Part shown: positions 47,641 to 57,287 of the stretch, piece after piece
Layout of the letters: each line of letters starts with the position of its first letter
Numbering within the stretch: position 1 is the first letter of the stretch
Source: Arenibacter echinorum
GTDB taxonomy: Bacteria; Bacteroidota; Bacteroidia; Flavobacteriales; Flavobacteriaceae
Assembly (NCBI RefSeq): GCF_003259375.1
Contig: NZ_QLLN01000007.1
Location: 62,001 to 126,000 of the forward strand
DNA length: 64,000 nt
Direction of reading: 5' to 3'
The notes under the pieces: model-generated
Database searches by the model: none
What the model was told of the DNA's origin: nothing
Seen by the model: the letters and a program-made list of their open reading frames with translations, nothing else
Translations under genes and position numbers: made by a program

Positions 47641-48789
47641 CTATTTAATGATTACCTTATTTTCCTGTATGGTATAATCTATTTCATGGGTGTCATTGAA
47701 ATAACTAAGCACCTCATCAATTTTAACATCATTGAAACTGGCGTTAAATATTTCTTTTCCCAAAGCAATATTGCTATTTTCCAACTCTATGTTATAATGG
47801 CGCTCCAATTTTGCCAAGATCTGATTAAAAGTTAAATTCCTAAAAACCAAATGCCCCTGCATCCAAGAAGTATATTGGCTTGTATTTACCTTATTTACCA
47901 ATATGCCTTTGGAGGCATAGTCAAAAGAACCTTTTTGACCTGGAGTTAAGGTAACAACCGCATCCTCCAATTCCTTTTTATTATCCAAACTCACAGCCCC
48001 CTCAACCAGAACAACATCGATATTTTTATCCTCATCATAGGCCGATACATTAAACTGCGTTCCCAAAACTTTCACATCCAGTTCGTTCACATTTACAACA
48101 AATGGGTTGGATACATTTTTGGCAACATCAAAATAAGCCTCCCCGGTAAGAAAGACCTCTCTTGGACCTTCGGTTAAAAAAGCTACTGGATATCTTAAGG
48201 AACTCCCAGCATTCAAGTGAACTATAGTACTGTCTGATAAAACCAATTGAAATTTTTTCCCGTGGGGTATTTTTAAGGTATTAAACACCAAATCTTCCTT
48301 TTGGACAGCATGGGAATAACTGATCTGATTTTGCTCTTGGGCCCCAATAATATTTCCATCCGAATCCCTAACTTCCTTCTTTCCTGTAATATCAATGGTC
48401 TGAATGGTACCATTATCCAATTCCAAGGTAATAGGTTCGTCCTCTGGCACCAAAGGTGCCTTACAACATTGACCATGGTTTGTTGAGGTATTTTGTTGAA
48501 AGTAGAATCCCAAACCAATTAGCAATGCAATAGCTGCTGCAGCCGCAAACTTTGTCCAAAGTGGGAAAAGTTTTTTAACCGGTTTTGTATTAATGTCGAT
48601 TTCGTGGGTAACTTTGTTATAGGCATCATCAAGATTATTTTCCAATGTTGCCAAATTTAAATCGTGATTATCACGAACATAAGATTCAAGAATAGTTTGA
48701 TTTTTTTCATCCTTCAACCAGTCCCGAAGCTCAATAATCTCCTTTTCTGTAATTGTACCAAGAAGCAGCTTAGTTATATTTTTTTTCAT
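47641..48789 (-). CDS. FecR-family anti-sigma factor (PUL 2)
   Basis: The 382-aa protein has an N-terminal cytoplasmic helical part (about 1-75) and one membrane helix (FAAAAAIALLIGLGFYF). The periplasmic FecR domain reads LKIPHGKKFQLVLSDSTIVHLNAGSSLRYPV and GEAYFDVAKN. An STN-like C-terminus (TFNQILAKLERHYNIELEN) would pair with SusC. It is divergent from its sigma factor and upstream of susC, as in PUL 1. Confidence 0.92.
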   Translation of the reverse strand: MKKNITKLLLGTITEKEIIELRDWLKDEKNQTILESYVRDNHDLNLATLENNLDDAYNKVTHEIDINTKPVKKLFPLWTKFAAAAAIALLIGLGFYFQQNTSTNHGQCCKAPLVPEDEPITLELDNGTIQTIDITGKKEVRDSDGNIIGAQEQNQISYSHAVQKEDLVFNTLKIPHGKKFQLVLSDSTIVHLNAGSSLRYPVAFLTEGPREVFLTGEAYFDVAKNVSNPFVVNVNELDVKVLGTQFNVSAYDEDKNIDVVLVEGAVSLDNKKELEDAVVTLTPGQKGSFDYASKGILVNKVNTSQYTSWMQGHLVFRNLTFNQILAKLERHYNIELENSNIALGKEIFNASFNDVKIDEVLSYFNDTHEIDYTIQENKVIIK

Positions 48790-48958
48790 TATCTTATCAC
48801 CAATTTTCTCCCGTTATGTGTTAGTTCCGAAAATCACTTTCATTACACATTACACAACCAATACTTTAAAAAAATATAAAACCCTTAAAAAGAATTAAAA
48901 AAAAATTTGATATTCGCACTTATGTTCCAACAACCTACCAAACCAACAGCTAGGACAA

Positions 48959-49516
48959 ATGAATGAAATTGAGGCAGTGATTGCCATGAAAAACGGCGAT
49001 AGGTGTGCTTTCAAATATCTATTCAATATCTATTATAATCGGTTGGTGGCCTATATAGCCACATATACCAATGATAAAATACAATCGGAAGATATTGTAC
49101 AACACGCCTTTATCCGGTTTTGGGAGGATAAGTCAAAATTGGACGAAACCAAATCTCCAAAGGCATATCTCTATGCCATTGCCTACAATAGATATATAGA
49201 TACCGTTAAGAAGGCTAAAAAACAGGAAAAATTGCTTGGTCAAATTTGGGAACGCGCTTTAGTGGATAGAATTCAGGAAGACTCCGACGCCCTGGAAGAG
49301 CGTATCCAAAAAATGAAACAGGTCATTGATTCCCTTCCCCCAAAATGTAAAGAAATCATCGTGTTGAATAAGATTCAGGGGGTGAAATATAAAGAAATTG
49401 CAGATCAAATGGGGATTTCCGTAAAAACGGTAGAATCCCAAATGCGGATAGCCTTTACCAAAATAAGGGAGGCCTTTAAAGAAGATTATGCCCTGTTGTT
49501 TTTACTGTTTAAGTAA
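48959..49516 (+). CDS. ECF RNA polymerase sigma factor (PUL 2)
   Basis: The 185-aa protein has region 2 (FKYLFNIYYNRLVAYIATYT and SEDIVQHAFIRFWEDK) and region 4 (LPPKCKEIIVLNKIQGVKYK and EIADQMGISVKTVESQMRIA). It is the positive regulator expected for PUL 2. The gap to fecR is about 170 bp and contains TGTTCCAA (48923-48930), also present before the PUL 1 sigma gene. Confidence 0.93.
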   Translation: MNEIEAVIAMKNGDRCAFKYLFNIYYNRLVAYIATYTNDKIQSEDIVQHAFIRFWEDKSKLDETKSPKAYLYAIAYNRYIDTVKKAKKQEKLLGQIWERALVDRIQEDSDALEERIQKMKQVIDSLPPKCKEIIVLNKIQGVKYKEIADQMGISVKTVESQMRIAFTKIREAFKEDYALLFLLFK

Positions 49517-49776
49517 GTACCGTCCACTGTCTCTCCACTCCTTCCTCCCACATTGCACCCCAAAACTTGTGTACAAGTATACATTATTGAATGGCAGGCT
49601 CCTTATCTCTCTTTTAAATATTCAAGCTTTGGAAGGATCCATATACAATTAAGCCAATAATTTGTTATGCTCCCATGTTTACCAAACCCAATATTTTATA
49701 AATTAGAATTCAGGAAATTAGGAATAATAGCTTGCCAACAATTACACGATTACAACCAAAAAAATGGCACTAAATC

Positions 49777-50142
49777 ATGGTAAATTACAAGCCTTCAATT
49801 AAAGAAATAGCGGTGTCCTTTTCCAATGGAAATTTTGAACTTGCATTTCCATATTTATCAGAAAATATTACTTGGAACATTATTGGTGAAAATGTGCTGA
49901 CCGGAAAAACCGACGTAATTGCGAATTGCCAACAAACAGCTGCTTATTTTAAATCTGTCCAGACCAACTTTATCACGGATCATATTATTGTTGCGGACAA
50001 TAAAGTGGTCGTTAGTGGAACGGCCGAGTTTATAAAGGACGGTAGACGGGTTAATTTTATTTCGGCATGTGACGTTTATGAATTTAACGGGAACCATGAA
50101 TTGGAAAAAATTTCTTCTTATTGTATTTCCGATAAAAAATAA
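49777..50142 (+). CDS. SnoaL/NTF2-like small protein
   Basis: The 121-aa protein fits the cone-shaped NTF2/SnoaL fold: KEIAVSFSNGNFELAFPYLS helix region, then WNIIGENVLTGKTDVI, VVSGTAEFIKDGRRVNF and CDVYEFNGNHELEKISSY. Family members are small ligand-binding proteins or isomerases and are often annotated as nuclear transport factor 2 family. No neighbour explains its role. Confidence 0.7.
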   Translation: MVNYKPSIKEIAVSFSNGNFELAFPYLSENITWNIIGENVLTGKTDVIANCQQTAAYFKSVQTNFITDHIIVADNKVVVSGTAEFIKDGRRVNFISACDVYEFNGNHELEKISSYCISDKK

Positions 50143-50313
50143 TAATAAAATGCCTCCACGGGCTATAATTATGACATACTGTAGGATTTAAATTTTCATT
50201 ATAATCAATGGAAAGTGTTAGAAAGCGAATTGTATATATCGATTTTAACAAGGTCTTTTCGACTTGATCGGACGACCCTAAATTAAATTATTTAAAACCT
50301 TATCGACCTTCAA

Positions 50314-50442
50314 ATGGTATTGGTTGACTTAGAGCTAAACACTTATCTTAAATTTATAATGGTTACCGTACTGGGGATTCTATTTTCCGGCATCTTGAGC
50401 GCAATACTTCGAAAAAACTGGACCACTAATAGAATATTGTAA
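50314..50442 (+). CDS. Possible 42-aa membrane peptide
   Basis: An ATG-started frame encodes MVLVDLELNTYLKFIMVTVL then GILFSGILSAILRKNWTTNR and two more residues. It has one hydrophobic segment and a basic end. It lies alone in a 712-bp stretch (50143-50854) that otherwise holds nothing I can identify. It may be real or a chance frame. Confidence 0.25.
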   Translation: MVLVDLELNTYLKFIMVTVLGILFSGILSAILRKNWTTNRIL

Positions 50443-50854
50443 ATCTAAATAATTCAAAAAGCGGTTATTATTAATCGCGGTACTGAAACTATATATTAAG
50501 GTCTCAACTGATTTTGAAATTATCCCCTGCGAAAAACATGGTGACTTCATGGACTTATGAAGCAACCGCCATTTGAAGGAAGACCCCGTGTGCAATTCAA
50601 CTGATATTTCCGTCTTTTATCGATTACGGCAATTGCAAACCCAATATTTCATATCTTAGAAGGTTAGTAACAAACATCAGGTTGTAGTACTCCCCCCTCT
50701 ATACACCCACAAAAATTTTACCGAAATAATGGACTTTACGCACAAGATATTGTGCCGAGACACCCAACAACCACTTTCTTGTTGGCCATAGCCTTGATGG
50801 TGGTTTCAAAAAATTTGTTACAAGAAATAATTAATACGTGTAAAAGGGAAACAT

Positions 50855-52699
50855 ATGAAATTAGAAAAAATATTGGACAAACTAGGTTCACTGGAAAAGA
50901 ACTCTTTTATAAAAATTATAGACCATATTATTTCTAAAAACCCCAAGAACTTAAAAGAAATTGAAAAAATTTTAAGTTCATCTGACAAAGGCCTCAAATC
51001 AGTTGATAGCCTTAATATATCTAATATTTTCAGTTTGACTTCCGAAGAATTTACAGAATATGTAGTATGTGAGTTTCAGGAAGCCAATTCCCAATTGGAT
51101 ATTCTTATCGATATTATTATTCGTGATGGAAATTGCATAATGAAACAAGATTGGTTTTCTAGACTTTACGAAACCGAAATCAAAAATTTGAAGGGGAAAA
51201 TCAAAAGTTTAAACTGGGAGCTTGAAAGTGAAAAATCTGAATTGAGTGAATCGAAAAAAAGAGATTATAGAATATATAAAGCTTGCTTAGCTACTGCCTA
51301 TAGTAATGATATTATTAATAACAGGGAAGCCAAAATAACTTCTGACGAATTATCAATAATTTTAACCTTATCAAAACAACTAGGACTGTCACAGGAAGAT
51401 GTGAAACTAATTAATTATACTATTCTACCGGTAAAGAAAGCCGAAATTCAGGAGGTAATTAACAACCTGAAAAATCTTGGAGTGGTATTCTTTTCCAAAA
51501 AGGAAAATACTCTGTATGTAGCTGATGAGATGGTTAGGTTATTAAGAAAAGTAAGAAAAAAAGAAGTTGCTGAAAAGTTCTACAGACGTACATTAAAACT
51601 ATTGAGAGAACCTATTATCAACCAAATTGCCAAAGAACATAATATTGATAGAAAATTATCCAATTCACAAAAAATAGAACAAATTATAAAAGAAGGTATT
51701 TCATTCACGGATTTACTTTCATCCGAAATTTACAAGCCAGGGATAACCTTAACCGAAAAGAAAAAAACACTAAATGAACTTTGTGAAAAAGGACTAAACA
51801 TTCCTAATCTTAAAGGCAGTACCCTCGAAGACAAAATAAATAGTCTCATTGAACATTTTGAAGATGTTGAAAAGGATGAAAAAGTTGGCATTTCAATAGA
51901 TGGCTTTGACAAAATGCTCGCCGAATTAAATGTATCACTCCCAAAACTAAACAAGGATTTAAAGGAACAATTTGAACTGCAGGATGAATATGTTATGAAT
52001 GCCGATTTTTTATTAGACTATAATATTAAACCTAGAGATATTTTAGATCTGATCACAAAACCTGAATTGTCCAAATTCATTAAAGACAATGGCATAAAAC
52101 AACGTGGGGACGATATTCTCAATATACTAGAGCATTATAAAGATGTAGAAAATTTATATCTCGAAAACTATGAAAATGTCGGCTACCGCAACCTAAACTT
52201 GTTAAAGGAAAATGGTATTTCAGTTAAAGAGAGTGAGCTTGGTTTAAAATTTGAAGAACTTACCAAAATAATATTCAAATCTTTAGGATTTATTGTTGAT
52301 GATAAATTTAAAAATCAACTGAATACCCAAAAAGACATGATGGACATCCTTTTGAATTTAGGGAACAACGAAATAATAATTGTTGAGTGTAAAACAATAA
52401 AAGAAAAAGGTTACAATAAGTTTAGTACGGTATCAAGGCAATTAAAATCTTATCAGAATTTAGCCCTTAAAAATAACTTGCGAATTGTCAAAATTTTACT
52501 CGTAGCTCCTGAATTTAGCGATGACTTTATTTACGATTGCGAAATGGATACCGAAATGAATTTATCCCTTTTGAAAGCCTCAAGTTTATCCAAAATTTTT
52601 GAAGCCTTTAAGGAATCAAAATATCAGGAATTTCCACACGTTTTATTTAGAGATATAGTTATTAACGAAGAGCGAATTATTAAAGCGTTGACTAAATAA
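50855..52699 (+). CDS. Lone PD-(D/E)XK nuclease-like protein
   Basis: The 614-aa protein is mostly helical and Lys/Glu-rich (about 1-455), with a charged coiled-coil-like stretch near 120-150 (LKGKIKSLNWELESEKSELS). The C-terminal domain (about 460-614) carries a restriction-endonuclease-like core: Glu467/468 in LKFEELTKIIFKSLGF, Asp497 in KDMMDILL, then Glu511-Cys-Lys513 in IIIVECKTIKEKG, followed by SRQLKSYQNLALKN. That is the D-x13-ExK pattern of Mrr-like nucleases. No methyltransferase or helicase is nearby. It could be a stand-alone defence nuclease. AT-rich codon use differs from the gene on its right. Confidence 0.65.
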   Translation: MKLEKILDKLGSLEKNSFIKIIDHIISKNPKNLKEIEKILSSSDKGLKSVDSLNISNIFSLTSEEFTEYVVCEFQEANSQLDILIDIIIRDGNCIMKQDWFSRLYETEIKNLKGKIKSLNWELESEKSELSESKKRDYRIYKACLATAYSNDIINNREAKITSDELSIILTLSKQLGLSQEDVKLINYTILPVKKAEIQEVINNLKNLGVVFFSKKENTLYVADEMVRLLRKVRKKEVAEKFYRRTLKLLREPIINQIAKEHNIDRKLSNSQKIEQIIKEGISFTDLLSSEIYKPGITLTEKKKTLNELCEKGLNIPNLKGSTLEDKINSLIEHFEDVEKDEKVGISIDGFDKMLAELNVSLPKLNKDLKEQFELQDEYVMNADFLLDYNIKPRDILDLITKPELSKFIKDNGIKQRGDDILNILEHYKDVENLYLENYENVGYRNLNLLKENGISVKESELGLKFEELTKIIFKSLGFIVDDKFKNQLNTQKDMMDILLNLGNNEIIIVECKTIKEKGYNKFSTVSRQLKSYQNLALKNNLRIVKILLVAPEFSDDFIYDCEMDTEMNLSLLKASSLSKIFEAFKESKYQEFPHVLFRDIVINEERIIKALTK

Positions 52700-52974
52700 A
52701 CTTTCTGTCTCCAATAGTGTGCGATCTTGCTTGAAGCTAGTAGTCGATGCTCTTACCTTGAGCAGGAAGACGCGACCTGCCAAACCTCGAATGCTCTCTT
52801 TTTGTTTTCCTTATCAGCCGAGTGAAATCTCCAGACTTCGAGTACCACAACCTACACATGCTTTACCCAACGCGCAAAGCCACATTTCCAATGGGCAAAT
52901 CAATACAAAGTGCTATCTTTAAAGTTTTATTTTTAACATAAATGCAGAACAATATTTTGCTAGAATTACCTTCT

Positions 52975-55900
52975 ATGAAAAACAGTATCCTATTCGTCCT
53001 TGTAATACTTATTTGCCAGACCTCCTTCTCGCAGGAAAAAGAAGAAACCAAAAAAGACAAATGGGATGTCAACACCCCTGCCCTACCCTTTAAAAATGTA
53101 TCCATTACTACCAATGAGGGCTCTTGGATAAGTCTGGACGTAAGTCCGAACGGGAACCAGATCGTTTTTGATATGCTGGGGGATATCTATACCATGCCCA
53201 TCAGCGGGGGCACCGCCACTTTAATCAGGGGCGGCCATGCCTTTGAAGTGCAACCCAGATACAGCCCAGACGGCAAGCACATCAGTTTTACCAGCGATGC
53301 CGGTGGAGGCGATAATATTTGGGTGATGAACACAGACGGTTCCGAAGCCGAACAGATAACCAAGGAAGATTTTAGATTGGTAAACAATGCCGTCTGGTCT
53401 GTGGACGGCAATTATATTTTTTGCAGAAAACATTTTACCTCCGGACGTTCTCTAGGTGCTGGGGAAATTTGGATGTACCATAAATCCGGTGGTAAAGGTA
53501 TTCAGCTTACCAAAAAGAAAAACGACCAACAGGATGTTGGGGAGCCTTGGGCCTCGCCAGACGGCAAATATGTATACTATAGCGAAGACGTTTATCCTGG
53601 AGGGGAATTTCAGTACAACAAAGACCCTAATAGCCAGATATACGTCATAAATCGTTATAACCTGGAAGATGGAGAAATTGAAAGGGTAACGGGCGGACCT
53701 GGAGGCGCCATACGTCCTGTAATTTCGCACAAGGGAAATGTAATGGCCTTTGTAAAAAGGGTAAGGGAAAAAACAGTGCTCTACCTGCACGACCTTAAAA
53801 CCGGAAGGGAATGGCCTATTTACGATCAACTCAGCAAGGATCAACAGGAAGCATGGGCCATATTTGGACCTTATACCGGTTTCAATTTTACCCCGGATGA
53901 TAGCTCCATCGTTATTTGGGTCCAGGGAAAAATAAAAAAAATTGACCTCAATTCCTTAAAGGCCAGCGATATTCCCTTTGAGGCTACGGCAGAACACAAG
54001 ATCGTAAATGCTTTAAAATTTAAAAACGATGCAGCTCCGGAGACTTTTACCCCAAAGGCCATACGCAATGCGGTAACCTCCCCTGACGGAAAAACACTGA
54101 TATTTAACGCCGCTGGTTACCTGTGGAAAAAATCACTGCCCAATGGCACCCCTGCCCGACTTACCACCGGAAAGGATCTGGAATATGAACCGGCCTTTTC
54201 CAGGGACGGAAAATATCTAGTGTACGCAACATGGAACGATGAACATATGGGGGCCTTACATAGGTTGGACCTCAGCTCTAATAAAAACCGTCCTATTAAA
54301 CTAACCAATGAAAAGGCTATTTATAGAGAGCCAAACTTTTCCCCAATCAACAACAACCTTATTGTATACCGAGAAGAAGACGGAAATCAACATCAGGGAT
54401 ATGTACATACCAAAGAGCCCGGGATCTATCTTATGGAAATAAGTGAATCCAGAAAATCCGGAATCACCTCTAGTAAAAAATTAGTGGTAAAGGAAGGTAT
54501 ATTTCCAAGTTTCAATAAAGATGCCTCTCGGATCTACTACCAAACAGGAGGATATCTATTGGGAAACATCACCAAAACCTTAAAATCCGTTAACCTCCAG
54601 GGTAAGGAAGAACGGGAAATTGTAAAATCGAAATACGCGCAACGAATCATCCCCAGTCCGGATGATAACTGGCTGGCCTTTACCAATTTGTACAAGGTAT
54701 ATATTGCTGCCCTGCCCAAGACTGGAAATACCATTGAATTGGACGGAAAGGCAACCAATGTTCCAGTGGCTCAGGTAGCCCGTGATGCAGGCATTAATCT
54801 ACACTGGTCTTCGAATAGCGACAAACTAAATTGGACTTTGGGCGATGCCTATTTTAATGCGGCCATCAACCAACAATTTACCTTTATGGAAGGCGCTCCG
54901 GATAGTATTCCGGCTATGGACACTGTAGGTCTTAAAATCAACCTAAGCCTGCCAACGGACAAACCTAAGGGAACCATCGCCCTAATAGGGGCCAGGATCA
55001 TTACCATGAACAATGATGAAGTTATAGAGAATGGCACCATCATCATCAACAACAATAAAATCACAAACCTTGGCTCCAGCGATGTAGTCAATATCCCTAC
55101 CGGTGTCAAAGTTTTGGATGTCAGCGGTAAGACCATAATGCCAGGATTAGTGGATGCGCATGCACATCTTAGTCATTTTAGGTTTGGTTTGAGTGCCCAA
55201 AAACACTGGCCCTACTATGCCAATTTGGCCTATGGGGTAACCACTACCCACGATCCTTCAGCCAATACCGAAATGGTATTTTCCCAATCGGAAATGGTAA
55301 AGGCGGGAACTATGGTAGGCCCTAGAATATTCTCCACCGGGGTTATTTTATACGGAGCGGACGGCGACTTTAAAGCTACGGTAAACAATTTGGAAGATGC
55401 ACGTTCCGCTATTCTAAGAACCAAGGCCTTTGGTGCGTTTTCCGTAAAAAGCTACAATCAGCCCAGACGTGACCAAAGACAGCAGATTATTAAAGCTGCC
55501 CATGAGAAACAGATAGAGGTAGTGCCAGAAGGGGGATCTACCTTCTTTCATAATATGTCCATGATTTTGGACGGGCACACTGGTATTGAACACAATATAC
55601 CAGTAGCTCCTATATATGATGATGTGTTGCAATTATGGTCGGCCAGCGAAACAGCCTACACCCCTACCCTGATCGTTAATTACGGCGGATTGAACGGGGA
55701 ATACTTTTGGTACCAGACCACCAATGTCTGGGAAAATGAAAAGCTTTTAATGTACACCCCAAGAAGCATTATAGATGCACGCTCCAGACATCGTACCATG
55801 GCACCCATTAAGGAATATGAGAACGGTCATATCCTGGTTGCCCAAGCCACCAAAAAATTGGCCGATGCCGGAGTAAAAATAAACCTCGGTGCCCACGGGC

Positions 55901-56277
55901 AATTGCAAGGCCTTGGTGCACATTGGGAACTTTGGATGTTGGCCCAAGGAGGGATGAGCAATATGGAAGCCTTAAAGGCAGCCACAATTAATGGGGCCTC
56001 ATATCTTGGAATGGAGGAGCAACTGGGATCTTTGGAAGAAGGTAAATTGGCCGATCTGATCATATTGGACAAAAACCCGTTGGAAGATATTCAAAATTCC
56101 AACTCGGTTAAATACACCATGATCAATGGACGCTTATACGATACGGAGACCATGAACGAGGTTGGAAACTATGACAACCCTAGAAGCCCTTTCTATTGGG
56201 AGATGAGCGACTATGCCCCTGCCTTTGATTGGCATGGGGAAACGCATACGGGATGTACTTGTGAGGTAGGGCATTGA
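52975..56277 (+). CDS. Exported beta-propeller amidohydrolase
   Basis: The 1100-aa product starts at the signal peptide MKNSILFVLVILICQTSFSQ, 11 codons inside the longest frame. The first half (about 40-640) is a TolB/WD40-like propeller, with repeats such as SPDGKHISFTSDAGGGDNIW and SRDGKYLVYATWNDEH. Residues about 665-1080 form an amidohydrolase domain with GLVDAHAHLSHFRFG, GVTTTHDPSANTEM, the later His in GIEHNIPV and EEGKLADLIILDKNPLEDI. It belongs to the large propeller-amidohydrolase proteins of Bacteroidota. It ends HTGCTCEVGH, a small Cys/His cluster. The substrate is unknown. Confidence 0.87.
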   Translation: MKNSILFVLVILICQTSFSQEKEETKKDKWDVNTPALPFKNVSITTNEGSWISLDVSPNGNQIVFDMLGDIYTMPISGGTATLIRGGHAFEVQPRYSPDGKHISFTSDAGGGDNIWVMNTDGSEAEQITKEDFRLVNNAVWSVDGNYIFCRKHFTSGRSLGAGEIWMYHKSGGKGIQLTKKKNDQQDVGEPWASPDGKYVYYSEDVYPGGEFQYNKDPNSQIYVINRYNLEDGEIERVTGGPGGAIRPVISHKGNVMAFVKRVREKTVLYLHDLKTGREWPIYDQLSKDQQEAWAIFGPYTGFNFTPDDSSIVIWVQGKIKKIDLNSLKASDIPFEATAEHKIVNALKFKNDAAPETFTPKAIRNAVTSPDGKTLIFNAAGYLWKKSLPNGTPARLTTGKDLEYEPAFSRDGKYLVYATWNDEHMGALHRLDLSSNKNRPIKLTNEKAIYREPNFSPINNNLIVYREEDGNQHQGYVHTKEPGIYLMEISESRKSGITSSKKLVVKEGIFPSFNKDASRIYYQTGGYLLGNITKTLKSVNLQGKEEREIVKSKYAQRIIPSPDDNWLAFTNLYKVYIAALPKTGNTIELDGKATNVPVAQVARDAGINLHWSSNSDKLNWTLGDAYFNAAINQQFTFMEGAPDSIPAMDTVGLKINLSLPTDKPKGTIALIGARIITMNNDEVIENGTIIINNNKITNLGSSDVVNIPTGVKVLDVSGKTIMPGLVDAHAHLSHFRFGLSAQKHWPYYANLAYGVTTTHDPSANTEMVFSQSEMVKAGTMVGPRIFSTGVILYGADGDFKATVNNLEDARSAILRTKAFGAFSVKSYNQPRRDQRQQIIKAAHEKQIEVVPEGGSTFFHNMSMILDGHTGIEHNIPVAPIYDDVLQLWSASETAYTPTLIVNYGGLNGEYFWYQTTNVWENEKLLMYTPRSIIDARSRHRTMAPIKEYENGHILVAQATKKLADAGVKINLGAHGQLQGLGAHWELWMLAQGGMSNMEALKAATINGASYLGMEEQLGSLEEGKLADLIILDKNPLEDIQNSNSVKYTMINGRLYDTETMNEVGNYDNPRSPFYWEMSDYAPAFDWHGETHTGCTCEVGH

Positions 56278-56806
56278 TATCGTAAGTTTAATTTCGGTTT
56301 TGTATTGAGTTACAGTCGGCACGAACCTACCTGTGCCAGCAACTGGTTATGGCCAGAAAGCAACTCATTATCACAAAGAAAGGTTTGCGTATCCCACCCC
56401 TACCGGCTTCTCCTCTGTCGAAGCCACCTTCCCCTGATTAGGGGAAGGAACAGTTTTTTACTTTTCTACTTCTAAATGGAACTAGCAGTTTAATATTAAG
56501 TAGGACCCTTCGCTAGCAGTGGATGAGACAGAAGGGATTGCAATCCCAAGATAAATGCAAATGCCAATTGTCCTAAAAAAGTAACTCCGTTGAAGTGACC
56601 AATTCGGTCATTTCGAACGAGCGACAGTGAGGAGAAATCACACACCTAACTCAACCAATACATGATATATTCTCCATACTTCTCAACAAACTGATACCTC
56701 GCCATCACAGCCAATACTTTAGAAATCCTCTATTTCCAAAAATTTTCAATCCCCAAATAGGCTACATCCTTCTTTTTCAGTAATTTAATAGAAAACATTT
56801 TGTGAC
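56278..56806. other. Gene-free gap with interspersed repeats
   Basis: The gap of 529 bp holds the inverted copy of the 5648 repeat (56397-56452) and, at about 56606-56640, a segment tcatttcgaacgagcgacag...gaggagaaatc that resembles another common flavobacterial interspersed repeat. No gene is seen. Confidence 0.6.
56397..56452 (-). repeat. Dispersed intergenic repeat, copy 2 (inverted)
   Basis: Read on the minus strand it begins tgttccttcccctaatcagg and continues ggtggcttcgacagagga, closely matching 5648-5704. The orientation is opposite to copy 1. Confidence 0.7.
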
Positions 56807-57283
56807 ATGGCTACCTTTCAACTCGATATTAATAATTCCAAACATAAAGTAGAAGTTGCCGAAGGTACTTCCCTACTCTGGGTATTGCGGGAACATTTAG
56901 GCCTTACCGGCACCAAATACAGTTGTGGCATAGGTCAATGTGGAGCCTGTATGGTACATATCGACAATCAGCCTGTGAGAGCCTGTCTTCTTCAAGTGGA
57001 CAATTATGCGGACGGACAAAAAATTAAAACCATAGAAGGTTTGTCCCAAAATTGCGACCATCCCGTACAAAGGGCATGGATCGAAGCCCAGGCACCACAA
57101 TGCGGCTATTGTCAGTCCGGGCAGATCATGCAGGCAGTGGCCCTCTTGGAAAACAATCCCAATCCCACAAGGGAGGAAATAAAGACCTATATGAACGGTA
57201 TACTTTGCCGTTGCGGCACCTACCTACGTATTATTAAGGCTATTGAACTCGCCGCAAAAACCCCAACATCCATTGAAAACTAA
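56807..57283 (+). CDS. [2Fe-2S] subunit of a molybdenum hydroxylase (IorA-like)
   Basis: The 158-aa protein carries the two [2Fe-2S] sites of xanthine-dehydrogenase-type small subunits. The plant-ferredoxin-type set is Cys40, Cys45, Cys48 and Cys60 (CGIGQCGACMV). The second set is Cys99, Cys102, Cys134 and Cys136 (CGYCQSGQ and CRCGTY). It passes electrons from the Mo cofactor of the large subunit. The large subunit starts 4 bp downstream. Length and pairing fit isoquinoline 1-oxidoreductase-like enzymes. Confidence 0.92.
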   Translation: MATFQLDINNSKHKVEVAEGTSLLWVLREHLGLTGTKYSCGIGQCGACMVHIDNQPVRACLLQVDNYADGQKIKTIEGLSQNCDHPVQRAWIEAQAPQCGYCQSGQIMQAVALLENNPNPTREEIKTYMNGILCRCGTYLRIIKAIELAAKTPTSIEN

Positions 57284-57287
57284 AGCC

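Noticed and set aside
49565-49578. Short inverted repeat ACTTGT-gt-ACAAGT as an operator
   Set aside because: A six-base arm pair in AT-rich DNA with no regulator gene next to it is too weak to call.
52720-52922. Short plus-strand open frame between the nuclease-like gene and the amidohydrolase
   Set aside because: Composition (Pro, Arg, Ser, His) is not protein-like for this genome and there is no recognisable domain.
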